Assembly (NCBI GenBank): GCA_024349245.1
Contig: JALDNG010000020.1
Location: 8,321,001 to 8,385,000, forward strand
Reading direction: 5' to 3'
Length of the DNA: 64,000 nucleotides
Origin: Neodontobutis hainanensis
Lineage: Eukaryota > Chordata > Actinopteri > Gobiiformes > Odontobutidae
Shown here: one piece after another, positions 42,601 through 51,600 of the stretch
How the letters are laid out: the number at the start of each line of letters is the position of its first letter
How positions within the stretch are numbered: the stretch's first letter is position 1
The notes under the pieces: model-generated
Seen by the model: only the letters and a program-made list of their open reading frames with translations
Databases searched by the model: none
What the model was told of the DNA's origin: nothing
Translations under genes and position numbers: made by a program

Positions 42601-45286
42601 TGCCCTCTTAGACAAAAGTGTGGGAGATTTTATCTTTCCAAACATCAGTAAATCAGCAGATAAGATAGAAGTCGCCATGGTGAGCAGCTTAGGTTTTTGC
42701 CGATTGCTGACTGACCTCTTGCTGCAGTTCAAATAAAATTGATGAAAAGATGGAAGCTTCAATCGGCAATATTATAAATATTTTATTTTAGTTTTCTTCT
42801 CTCTAATTTGCTTACCTATTTAGCTTTGCAACTAATCCAAATGCTTATATTCAAACTGACATTGACTTTTACATAGAAAACAGCAAGGATGAGTTTGGTC
42901 CTGTATGATTGTATGCTACTTAATTTACATTTTCTTCAACACTGGCTGTAACCGTTTGTGAAATGGAATATGTATGTTTATTCTTATTTTCTGAATATTC
43001 TTTAATGCGACACAAAAGCATAGAGAGGATACTGTTCAAATTACAAAGTAGAAATTGAATTTGCAGAGTGCTGTATTGGGTTTTTGGTCACATCACTCAC
43101 TTCTCAGAAGGCCGCCGACTGTAAATTGACCTATTTTGCACTGAAGCACAGTTGCTTGCGCTGGCACTTTCATATTTATGGCCGCCCCATGGTTTGTAGC
43201 CTTTACAATCAAAACAGAAGCAAGTTCAACTGAGGCCCGGGAGCACAATAGAGCTTTACTTTACTTTGAGAACTGCAGGAACACTAAATATAGCACTGAG
43301 AGCGGCATCAACGAGGCAGGTTGATTTGTCCAAACAGAGGATTATAAAGCCAGACCATGGCAATGCCCAGCTGAGCCCCTACTCACTGCTTGCACTCTGA
43401 CACCTCTCCTAAATTCATCATCCTGGGATTTATATTGAGCACAGCAAGTGTCTCTGCTCAGTCACAGTGTAAGACTTTCGTTCATGTTGCCTCCTCAATA
43501 AATTAGCTTGGGTCTTTTCCGCAGCTCCTGCTCAGAAAAGGCACTTCATGCAGTGAGAATGGAGTAGATCCAGGTAATGAAAAGGTGTCACTTGTTTGCC
43601 TTCAATGTGCATCATTTTTTTTTTTTTCCTTGACAGAGTCCTTATGGAGACAAGGCAGACAGAGGAGGTTCCTCAGGAGGAACAGCAGGTCAGGTGCAGC
43701 ACTATGTTCCCACTGGCAGTGCAAAGAGACAGAGCTGCTGTTATCTCTGTGCCAAACAACACACTGAGAAGCATACGACAGTACCGGGCAGACTATGAGA
43801 TATACCAGAGTACTGTGGCTCAAAACTCTGGTGGTGGTATCAACCCCTGGGCCATTGCAGACAGGTAATCAGACACTAAACAGACATGGCTATATTCCTT
43901 CAGCATTCAACAATTATTTGATATATTTTGGCCACACAAACTGTTGCCTTAATAATAATGATCTATACCTGAGACACAAAGTTAATTAAAACCTATTACT
44001 GTCCTTTATGTCCAAAGGTAAATTTATATATTGTAACAAGTCATATTTATATATTAGTATATCACATGTTCTTTCCAATGTACTACAACAATATCAGTTT
44101 TTAGGATTTGTTATCAGACTTACAGTGCAATCAACAACTAATTATAATAGTCCCAAAAGTGCCATGCAGAGTTTATGTTTTGTATAATTTCTCTCTCTGG
44201 TGTTCACTGTTGTTCATCTCTCCCACTCACACATTTGCATAACTAAGAGAATTTTTAAGTTACTGCAGTGCAAAATTCAAAAGACCAGCTCTCATCTAGA
44301 GCTCAAACATACTGCATCAGTTTATCTGATAAAGAAAAGAAGGAACAAAGATTGTTTTCTCCTTCTGTGTCAGAAATGGAGTGGAATACATGTAGCTAGG
44401 ACAACTGCTGCCTGGTTCCGAGTCAATTGGACATTACTGTGTGTAAAGATACAAGTCTGTTTCTTTTCAAACTTAGAAAAGTGATTAATGTAGTGCTTTT
44501 AAAAATAAGTTAGTCTTATAGGTATATGGCTTCTGATGTTCTGGCACAGTGCATACACCTGTCTGTGATAATGAGATGGTAATGAACAGCCGATTGCTGC
44601 TTTGATGCAAAGCCATCTGGAGGATTTAACTCATTTGTGTCTTGAAACATTTTACAAAAGAACATAACTCTTAGACAGAAATATTGTAGCATTCATGAAT
44701 TTTGTTTTTTACATATTTTAAAATATGAAAATTGAACTAGCCGTCATATTCTGTTGTCTGTGGAGTAGTTAATTACTTCAATTTAATCTGTCTATTAGGT
44801 GAATTGCCATCATATTATTACTCTCCAAGGGATAAATCTTACTGAAACTATTGACTGTCACTATGTGACAGTGTTTTCACTTTTATGAAGCATCTAATGG
44901 ATGGCTTTTGCACTAAGATTTTGCTTATTGTAATACCAACAACAGATGGTGATCAAGTGGATCAGGGTTTTACATTTACATTTTACATTTTTGTCATTTA
45001 GCAGATGCATTTATCCATTTTATTATTATTATTTTTTTTTATACACATGTCTACTTTAAAGTACAACCATGTGGACTGACAGTTGATTTACTGCAGTTGG
45101 GCTTGATGAATCTGTTGCATTTTGTCCCTCAGTTTGGCCGAGGAGCTGTTGTCAGAGGCTTTGGCTGACGTGGCAGCTGAGTTTCAGGATGTCGTGGAGG
45201 AGTATGCAGAAGCAGTCTTCACCTCAGAGTTTCTTCAGCCTGTTCTGTCACCTCCTCCTTCTGCCCAGGCAATAAATGGACAATAA
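33511..45286 (+). CDS. kiaa0753: KIAA0753 / OFIP (moonraker) centriolar satellite protein, complete
   Basis: Centrosome and centriolar satellite scaffold. Family knowledge: it works with OFD1 and FOR20 in ciliogenesis and centriole duplication. The 18 coding exons are listed separately and join without a phase error into 886 codons plus TAA (human about 967). Conserved blocks are LAAAHRGALRALQVF (near residue 286), RQKQAARSASIIYVL upstream of it, QPTVSSRLRVN and PWIPTSP (near 470-490), RMEEIQKDQEEVRRR, SPQPIRLTRPV, and a C-terminus with INPWAIAD, DVAAEFQD and YAEAVFTSEFL. Much of the rest is charged, coiled-coil-like sequence rich in E, K, Q and R. The start codon was chosen as the first in-frame ATG; its N-terminal 20 residues are poorly conserved, so a different start cannot be excluded. 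It lies between txndc17 and pitpnm3 as in human. Confidence 0.93.
33883..34176 (+). CDS. kiaa0753: kiaa0753 coding exon 2
   Basis: 98 codons between CTGACAG|CTACTA and CTGCAG|GTGTGA. It contains SISFTSLSEERLRAAVKLAK, matching the conserved S(V/I)SF...ERL block. Confidence 0.9.
34265..34517 (+). CDS. kiaa0753: kiaa0753 coding exon 3
   Basis: 253 bases between CTTCCAG|GAGCTG and AACAGAG|GTAATT. It is proline- and serine-rich, then becomes helical (QEIHRLQHELKFCIQRAEEL). Confidence 0.9.
34632..34741 (+). CDS. kiaa0753: kiaa0753 coding exon 4
   Basis: 110 bases between GTGAGCAG|AGGAG and CAACAA|GTATGC. It contains EPLEPDEQSK and RQKQAARSASIIYVLLQQ, a well-conserved stretch. Confidence 0.9.
34844..34903 (+). 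CDS. kiaa0753: kiaa0753 coding exon 5
   Basis: A 20-codon exon between CATGCAG|GTTAAA and GCAAAG|GTGTGT, encoding VKEIQENIEN, matching human VKEIQEEL. Confidence 0.88.
35012..35227 (+). CDS. kiaa0753: kiaa0753 coding exon 6
   Basis: 72 codons between CTCTGCAG|TCTACA and CTAGAG|GTGAGA. It contains the most conserved N-terminal block, LAAAHRGALRALQVF, followed by LGRLIRQLCLCS. Confidence 0.92.
35418..35583 (+). CDS. kiaa0753: kiaa0753 coding exon 7
   Basis: 166 bases between TTGTTTAG|ACTTTA and CCGGG|GTAAGA. It begins TLDLVLSK, then becomes basic and low in conservation. Confidence 0.88.
35745..35758 (+). promoter_or_regulatory. CTCF consensus match
   Basis: CCAGTAGGGGGCGC in kiaa0753 intron 7 matches every position of the 14-base CTCF core consensus. 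Fish repeats often carry this sequence, so it may be a repeat remnant rather than an occupied site. Confidence 0.4.
36405..36568 (+). CDS. kiaa0753: kiaa0753 coding exon 8
   Basis: 164 bases after the acceptor ACTGATAG|GAAAG. The proposed donor ATGAAG|GTTACT is weak (T at +3, C at +5). An alternative phase-0 donor, CAGAGG|GTGCAA at about 36502, would shorten the exon by about 66 bases. The encoded sequence is basic and poorly conserved, so the 3' boundary is uncertain. Confidence 0.7.
37449..37766 (+). pseudogene. LINE reverse transcriptase fragment
   Basis: A 105-codon open segment with GVPQGSILGPLLF and the YADD catalytic core of an L2-clade reverse transcriptase. It is flanked by stops and frameshifts and is part of the dead LINE, not a gene. 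Confidence 0.85.
38366..38385 (+). repeat. (TTGCC)n LINE tail
   Basis: About four TTGCC units forming the 3' terminal repeat of the LINE. They end seven bases before kiaa0753 exon 9 and include its pyrimidine-rich acceptor context. Confidence 0.85.
38392..38513 (+). CDS. kiaa0753: kiaa0753 coding exon 9
   Basis: 122 bases between CTAATCAG|ATACAC and GACAGCG|GTGAGG. It encodes QPTVSSRLRVNQ and PWIPTSPHSPP, both matching the human protein. The upstream acceptor context comes from the LINE tail. Confidence 0.88.
38725..38880 (+). CDS. kiaa0753: kiaa0753 coding exon 10
   Basis: 156 bases between TTTTACAG|ATCCCT and ATTAAG|GTACAA. It is a polar, low-conservation linker beginning SLEQKTRPEPR. Confidence 0.87.
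39360..39449 (+). CDS. kiaa0753: kiaa0753 coding exon 11
   Basis: 90 bases between GCTGCAG|AAGAG and ATTAAG|GTACCT. It encodes VWLDKMTMQRLKELHQL, the counterpart of a WLDAET-RxKEL unit that is present twice in human KIAA0753. Confidence 0.87.
39710..39797 (+). CDS. kiaa0753: kiaa0753 coding exon 12
   Basis: 88 bases between TTTAAAG|GTCTAA and GCACAG|GTATGT. It is coiled-coil-like (AERTEQRATEKIQPRLEQAQ). Confidence 0.87.
39881..39943 (+). CDS. kiaa0753: kiaa0753 coding exon 13
   Basis: 21 codons between TTTTTTAG|AAAATG and CAAAGG|GTGAGC, helical and polar. Phase 0 on both sides, so it could be skipped without a frameshift. Confidence 0.87.
40042..40212 (+). CDS. kiaa0753: kiaa0753 coding exon 14
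   Basis: 57 codons between TGGGCAG|GCTGCA and ATACAG|GTGAGA. It contains LSETILEDLLEDTARAAWAV and ends MLLRMEEIQ, aligning with human LEDCASELWAV and MRRMEEMEK. Confidence 0.92.
40431..40512 (+). CDS. kiaa0753: kiaa0753 coding exon 15
   Basis: 82 bases between TGAGCAG|AAAGAT and GACACGG|GTAACA. It encodes KDQEEVRRRVASIMYSDFLH, the conserved QE-VR-R---I-Y-D block. Confidence 0.9.
40703..40823 (+). CDS. kiaa0753: kiaa0753 coding exon 16
   Basis: 121 bases between TTTTCAG|GACGTC and GACTGG|GTAGGA. It contains SPQPIRLTRPV, matching human SPHPIRITKTV. Confidence 0.9.
40824..43636 (+). other. kiaa0753 intron 16
   Basis: Intron of 2.8 kb, the longest in this gene. It is non-coding, with a (GTT)n microsatellite at 41497-41523. 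No other gene or clear transposable element is recognised. Confidence 0.8.
41497..41523. repeat. (GTT)n microsatellite
   Basis: About nine tandem GTT units in kiaa0753 intron 16. Confidence 0.9.
43637..43864 (+). CDS. kiaa0753: kiaa0753 coding exon 17
   Basis: 228 bases between TTGACAG|AGTCCT and GCAGACAG|GTAATC. It encodes the RSIRQYRADYEIYQSTVAQN segment and ends GGINPWAIAD, aligning with human FNPWLIAE. Confidence 0.92.
43865..45132 (+). other. kiaa0753 intron 17
   Basis: Intron of 1.3 kb. It contains an inverted SINE tail fragment at 44969-45018; the rest is anonymous AT-rich DNA. Confidence 0.8.
44969..45018 (-). repeat. SINE 3' tail fragment, antisense
   Basis: The complement reads ATAAATGCATCTGCTAAATGAC followed by AAATGTAAA repeats. 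This is the same tail as the SINE at 2909-3108. Only the tail is present. Confidence 0.75.
45133..45286 (+). CDS. kiaa0753: kiaa0753 coding exon 18 (terminal)
   Basis: 154 bases from CCCTCAG|TTTGGC to TAA at 45284-45286. It encodes SLAEELLSEALADVAAEFQD and YAEAVFTSEFL, the most conserved block of the family, then a short proline-rich end. Confidence 0.94.
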
Positions 45287-48050
45287 GATGTTACCCCATT
45301 ATAATACATTTGTGGTTAAAAGACTATTTTGGACATTTTTCTATTTTTTTTTTTTTACAGTATAATGAGTCTTACTGGCGCATGTTATGTATGTGTTTAT
45401 TTTAAATGTAAATACTCTTCTTAATGTTATTTGGACTGGCAGGTTTTGTAGATATCTTGTGAAGTTGCCAAATACAGGATCATGATATTATTCAGACACA
45501 GTAGGTTTATGGTCTACCTGTATCTGTGATTAAATTCAGGGTAAGTTACTGTGGATAAGCTTTGAGGGACCATTACAACATTATTGAGGATTATAAGATG
45601 ACTGCTTTCCCTTTCCACTTAGTATAAATATCTCTAAGGATTGAGCTCCTTCTATTTTCATGTTGGAATGTGGAAATAAATTAATAGCGTCTGGCCTTAC
45701 ATAATGGAGATCTTGGAGGCGGAAAGCATCATGTGTTTAATCTGTGTTATTTCACTTTTTTCTCAGATTTGTAATTTAAAAAAAAGCTTAAAGGCAGCAA
45801 GTGGTGTTGTATCCACTTCAGTGGCTTCCCACATAACAATAACATTAATGACCATTTTTTTGTTTTACCTTACTTTCTCTAACCCTTTTCTTCAATATCT
45901 TCATTACTTTGTATCCTTCAGAGTATACTAGTTCAAAGCCCATATGGTATGATTGAAGGACTCTCCGATTTACCTAATGAAGCCTGCTCAAAATGTTATG
46001 GTGTCTATCTTGAACCCTAAATAAACTGGGTGGACTGGTTGTGCCTATAAAATGTCTCCATCCTGGAGCGTAACGTGAAAAGCCATGGCAACAGAGCTAA
46101 GGGGACAGCTCAGATGTTGTGCTTGCCTGTGGGGACCATCCTCTGACAGGGGACATACACTGACTGCATGAATTAGCTCACTTTGAATCAGCTGCCCCTA
46201 TTTTCTCTCAGGCTGGGTTTGTGTGGGCGTCTGGATACGTGCAGGCTCTCACAGTCTGAACACAGAGTAGATCTCTTCTTTTTATCTAGGACAAATAAAA
46301 TTAGACCACTCAAAGCAAGGGGAGTACTGCTGTTTTTACTTTAATGTACAGGATTGAGGTTGTTTATACATTGGGCAAAGATGGGGAGGGCTGTATGTGT
46401 GAAGCAAACCAGTTTTGCTCATTTTTAAGAGCAGATTTATTTTTATTTGTTACTGTTATGGTTCAGGTGTTTTTGTGCGCCTCAGCTGAATCAATTAAAC
46501 GTCAAAGCGAATATATTTCACTTTGTGCCACCTCAGCAGGGAACATTTAGCATTCCACTGAGATTGTCTTGTCATTCAAGCTAATCGAGTCTCCTAATTT
46601 GTTTTTCTCTTGTCAAGAGCAAATGTTTTTTTAAGGGTACAGGTTACATACTTTGATTTTCAAGCCAAGTTGCCTTTGTTTTACTGTAATACAATTAAAA
46701 CAATAGTTGAAAGGGCCACAAAACTACTAATGACTAGAGATTTTGAGGAATTGTTCCCCAAAGCACATACAATTGTTTTTTGCAGTTTTTGGAATTGAAA
46801 CTAAGCAATTATAAAAACTGTAAAAACAATTATGTTTGTCCAAGTGGTGTTGAGAGCCTGTTTGTACTCACTCATGTTATAGCCTATGTGTTAATACCAA
46901 ATCTGATTTAGTTTTCTTAATGTAGTGTATCATAATAAATTAATTGAAGCAACAGGCTCACTGAAGCAACAGGAAAATGATTACACAAAGCATAGTTGTA
47001 TGTTACCTTGTGGCAGAATTTAGCAGTGACTATGTTTTAAAAGCTGGACATAAAAAGCTGCCAGTCTAATATCATACCTTATGTAAGACTGTTGTGTGGG
47101 TTGAAGAATATTTATTAGAAACTGTTTTTTTTAACTGCAGTAAATATAGAGCTTATTTTTTATTTTTATTTTTTTTTTTTATCACTGACTCAGTTTGTTT
47201 CTTGAGCTTTTCCACCCACAAGCTGAATATTTTTTGCAGAAGCAAAACAAAAACAAATCTGCACTTTAGGTGCTATATTCAGCCTTTTGACTGCCAACTT
47301 TTTGTTTTGTTACTGTTAAACGGCTCCCAGAAGGCCTACTGAAAAGGCGTTTGCAGTGAATGTTGTGTGCAAGTATGTGCAAGTAGGTTACATATTTTCA
47401 ATGCCAAGGGGTTGAGCAGTGTCTTCTAAGTAATGTAATTCTCTCACTACACCTGAAATAATGTTCCCATCAAAACCTTTTGCTTTGTTTTCTTTTGTTT
47501 TTTTCCCAGAGAATATTAAAGCAGTTTGGTATTGGGGCTATTTAGCTTTCAGACCTATTTTTTGATTACAAAGTGTCTGTGTGTATTCATAAGGCTAGCA
47601 CATTACTTAGATTTGGTGTGAGGATACTATATTCTTTAGTTTGGGGCAGTTATCCAACAAACATGGCAGGTGTGAATCCAACATTAATGCTACATAGCAT
47701 CGTTTAGAAGTGCTTTGGGTTACATCGTTGCAGAGACAAGGCTATAAGCCATTATAAGCTTAAAACAATTAGATGGAGAGCAACTGATCTGAAAGCAGAC
47801 GGAATTAAATCTGTGATTTTGTGCTCTACTGAGAGCAGAAATGGAGCATATAGGGCCTTTATCTGTCATTTGAAGGCTGAAGATTGTGTGTCTGGGTGAC
47901 TTCCAATGTGACCAAGGTGAAGCCTGCTTCTTCCCTGGTGGATGGGTGTCAGGGGTGTAGAGCTCTTTCCTCTTTACTGTCATATAGTGCCTAACACCTT
48001 ATGTCCATAGACTCACTAGATCGTGAAGAACAGTCACGTTTACATGGTCG
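45287..48050. other. kiaa0753-pitpnm3 intergenic region
   Basis: About 2.8 kb from the kiaa0753 stop to the start of the GC-rich pitpnm3 promoter. Apart from the kiaa0753 3' UTR it is AT-rich and non-coding, with no recognised repeat family. Confidence 0.75.
45675..45680 (+). other. kiaa0753 polyadenylation signal
   Basis: First AATAAA hexamer found outside the immediate stop region, 389 bases beyond the TAA. A second candidate lies near 46019. Confidence 0.5.
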
Positions 48051-48651
48051 TCTTTTAACGCAACGTCACAATGGAGTTTCTCATAGAGCAACTTTTGGAT
48101 GTTTGCAAAGTGGGACGCTAAACAAGACGGAGCCTCTGTAGCAGCCGCAGACGTGAGCACCGCTGGAGGCAGTCGAGCTGCAGATCGAGGCTTGTTTGTT
48201 AAAACTCTTGGCCGATGAAAGCGACGGCGGCATTAGAAAAGCCAGAGGTGGGTGGGCTGGGCATGCCATGTGAGTCAAGTCTGCACAGAGACAACACATG
48301 CCCAAACTATGTCTGCGGCACTCGTGGCTCAATGCGCTGAGGATTTTAATACAAGTGAATGAGACATCTGCATATATTCCTTTTTTCCCGCCTTTCATTT
48401 TCTATTTGCGGTACGAGAAGACCGACGCAGCTACAGCTCCTCGTGCCATCCTCACCAAGTCCAGCCCACAGCAGCGCGCCTCAGTCCGGCAGACGACAAG
48501 GTGCAGGGGGCGGGGAAGAGGGGACATGAAGCCTTGCTTTTTTTAATTCACTCTACGACAAAACTGTGCCGCGGTAAAAAAAAAAAAAAAAAAACGTGAC
48601 GGCTTTTCTAAGTGGGCACAGAGAGAGGCGGAGACCCACCGCGGAGCCACT
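48051..48651 (+). promoter_or_regulatory. pitpnm3 promoter and 5' UTR region
   Basis: A sharp rise in GC and CpG content compared with both flanks, immediately upstream of the proposed pitpnm3 start codon. It includes a GGGGGCGGGG-type GC box near 48510. A 19-base A run (48576-48594) followed by CGTGACGG lies 57 bases before the ATG. The transcription start is not determined. Confidence 0.6.
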
Positions 48652-48670
48652 ATGTCCAAGCAGACAAGAG
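48652..48670 (+). CDS. pitpnm3: pitpnm3 coding exon 1
   Basis: ATG TCC AAG CAG ACA AGA G, with A at position -3 of the start. Two donors, GAG|GTAAAG and AAAG|GTAAGA, lie six bases apart. Both leave one base, in phase with exon 2. The second (exon end 48676) fits the consensus better and adds two residues. No in-frame stop intervenes. Confidence 0.6.
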
Positions 48671-51600
48671 GTAAAGGTAAGAGGACACTCTGCATGCTCT
48701 TTCACGACATGCTAACAGGTAGATCTGCAGGAATGTGCCGCGGTCAAATGCGTTTTTGTTTTGTGGACATCCAGCTAGGTCTGTCCCTACACGGGTCCTA
48801 AACCCAACCAGACTGTGCCCCTGTCCTGGCTCTGGATGCCCGCGTTGAAACGAGATGTTCAGTGACGTTATAATGCATCACCGAACATTTTTGACACTGA
48901 CCAAATCTGTGATGCAACCTCAACGAAATGTTCCCTTTTTAAAAATGATGAATACAACAATAACTCAAATGGGCTATTTTTAGAAACACATCTCGACTAT
49001 TTAAAGGCTGCTGCATGAGTGTAAACTTTAGCATTTAAACCATGTTAAATAGGCTACAGAGCAGACGGATAAGTCGAACACCATTTTTGGTTGCTTATCA
49101 TTGAAACAAAAACTTGGAGGTCATGCTAATCCAGAAAAGTTCAGTGGGTTGCTAATAATAGCATGCCTTGATTCGTAGACTACACAACATAGACTGTAGA
49201 TAAAGTCTATCTGGCTATAGGTTAATGTCTGAGCTGCTCTCTTTTGTCTCTGTGCCATGTTGACAAAGAAAAAAGGCAGACATAATGTGCTAAATAAATT
49301 TGTCCTATAAGGTTATTTTTTTCTATTTTGTAATGCAATTTTTTCTGTCTTTTGTAGCCTACTCTCACACTTGGCTTTAGATGCAAGGTTGCTTGTTACT
49401 GGGAGCTAGAGGCTTGGTGTCTGTCCATTTGCAGAGCACTAGTCCTTGAGTATATTCTTCTGAATTTATTGGCCTCTAGGCATTAATGAACATCACATTT
49501 CTCTGCTTTAATATTTGAAAATAACTGCTTAGAATAAAGCCATCTCATTGAATAGACATTGAATATGTATTTCTATAGCTATGCAATCAAAAGTGTATAT
49601 CAGGTAGGTTATGCTCCTTCACTGTCGGAGAATTTCATCTTACATTTTAAATTTTAAGGGGCTTTGAGATGACAATGTTTGAATCTCAGAGTTCTCATCT
49701 CTCGGTGTCTTTGACTTCAACTCTTACCTCACAGAAAAGGTCACAGCCTTTTCTGTGAGGTAAGAGTTGAAGGAGTTTTATCCTGCAGAGATCAATAAAA
49801 TGCCAGATTGTTGTTACTTAAAGCCCCAACATAAAGTGTCAAGCTGGCAAAGGGCTATGTTTTGCCTTTAAAGCCACCCCCCTCGGAGTAAACATCGTGA
49901 TAGAGATGGTAAGAGAAAGTCTAAAATCCTTCTCTTATTTTAAGAGCCCTTATCAGGAGTTGAAATCAAGATATTAACTGTGGGCTATGGACCTATTAAG
50001 CAGGCATCAGACAGCTCTACCTGTAATCAGAAAATGAATGGTCACTGAATCAAGTCAATGAATGTTTGTGCAGAAGGTCTTAGGCTAAAAAAAACAAACA
50101 AACAAAAACAATGAAATGCCAACAGCTGCTCGTGTTGTGTTTTCTACAATTAGTCTTAATTATATAGGACCATGGCATTAATCCATTTGAAAATTACACA
50201 CTTGGGTCTCGTATTATGTCACCCATTTGCTGTAAAATTGTGTGAACCCTGCAAAGCACTAAGAGCTGGTTGGCAGATTAATGTAGATGTGCAATAGTAC
50301 ATTTGTGAGGTCACCGTTGGGACACTGATATAATAAGATTTGTTTTCACTGAACACGACATGAGCTCACTTTGCACTAAAATGCAATAGACTCGAGAATT
50401 TTGTAAAATTCTGTTAATTAGATAATACAGCCATGCTCTTTTTCTCATCATACAGTGAATGAGTGTTTATGAATTGTAGGTTTAACAGTTCAACATGCCT
50501 CTCTGCAGCCACAGTAAAAACCTGGCTGGATGCCCAGATTTACTTACTGTCGATGAAAACACGGCACTTACTGAACACTCATTTGTATAGAGCAAGAGAA
50601 GTTTTGAAACTATGGACATGTGTGATTTAAGAGTATTACTAGACCCTTCTAAATGTGTAATCTTTAGTTTTGCTATCAAAATAAATAAATAAATGAGTTG
50701 GCTACCCTTGATTTTCAGTGTTCTCTTGGTCTTTTGATAAAGGTGCTGAACACAAACTGTTGTCACAAGTAGATGTTTGTTTTTTTAAGGCATGATAAAT
50801 ACTTTATATTCAGTGTTTTCACTCAAATGGTGGCACTGCCAGCATTATAACAAGCAGGAGGACTCTAGAGCCCTACAGAGATGTGTTAATGCATTCAGCC
50901 TGTGACCTCTGTAATTTTATTTGATCTTAAAAAACTATGTTAATTTAAATTTAATAGGTGTTTGTTATGTGGACACACACTGGGCCTGTGTCAGAGAGCT
51001 CTTGACGCTGCACATAGCAGCTGTCCACTGGTCAGACACAAGGCGCACACAGGGGAACAGCTCACCCTGACTCTTACCAAAAGCCAGCATCTTGTTTATC
51101 AGTGGATAGTTTTGACGTCATACTTGGATCTGAACAGAGGGAAGAGACTGTATTTTCTGCTTTGCCTTTGTTGAATCACTGTACATGTCTTGCCAAAAAG
51201 ATGATTGGAGTCTTTGGGAGCACACTTCCACTGATGCTGCTTGCACATTTAGTTAATATCCTCCAGGTGTTCTGCTATTAGGCATGAGAGAGATGTCTTT
51301 GATGACTATCTAGCTGCAGAGATAAGTGATCAAATTAAAGTACCTCTAACTTAACTATCTAACTTTTAAGCAGAAAATACGTTTAGTTTCTATCACTACC
51401 CATTTGCAAAGTCCAATCATCTTCAAAGAACAGCCTCATATATTCTGTTTTCCAAATGAGATTGTAGATAACTAATTGCCTCTTCATATCTAATTCCAAA
51501 TCAAATGTGAATAAGTTTGGACTTAATGATTTAATGCCCTCACTTGCCGACATCTTCAGTGTAGTTTTGTGTCTGCTGCTGCAGACCGACACAAGTGGGG

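Noticed and set aside
48298..48546. 82-codon open frame upstream of pitpnm3
   Set aside because: It lies in the GC-rich promoter, where stops are rare, and shows no PITPNM resemblance or usable splice to exon 2.
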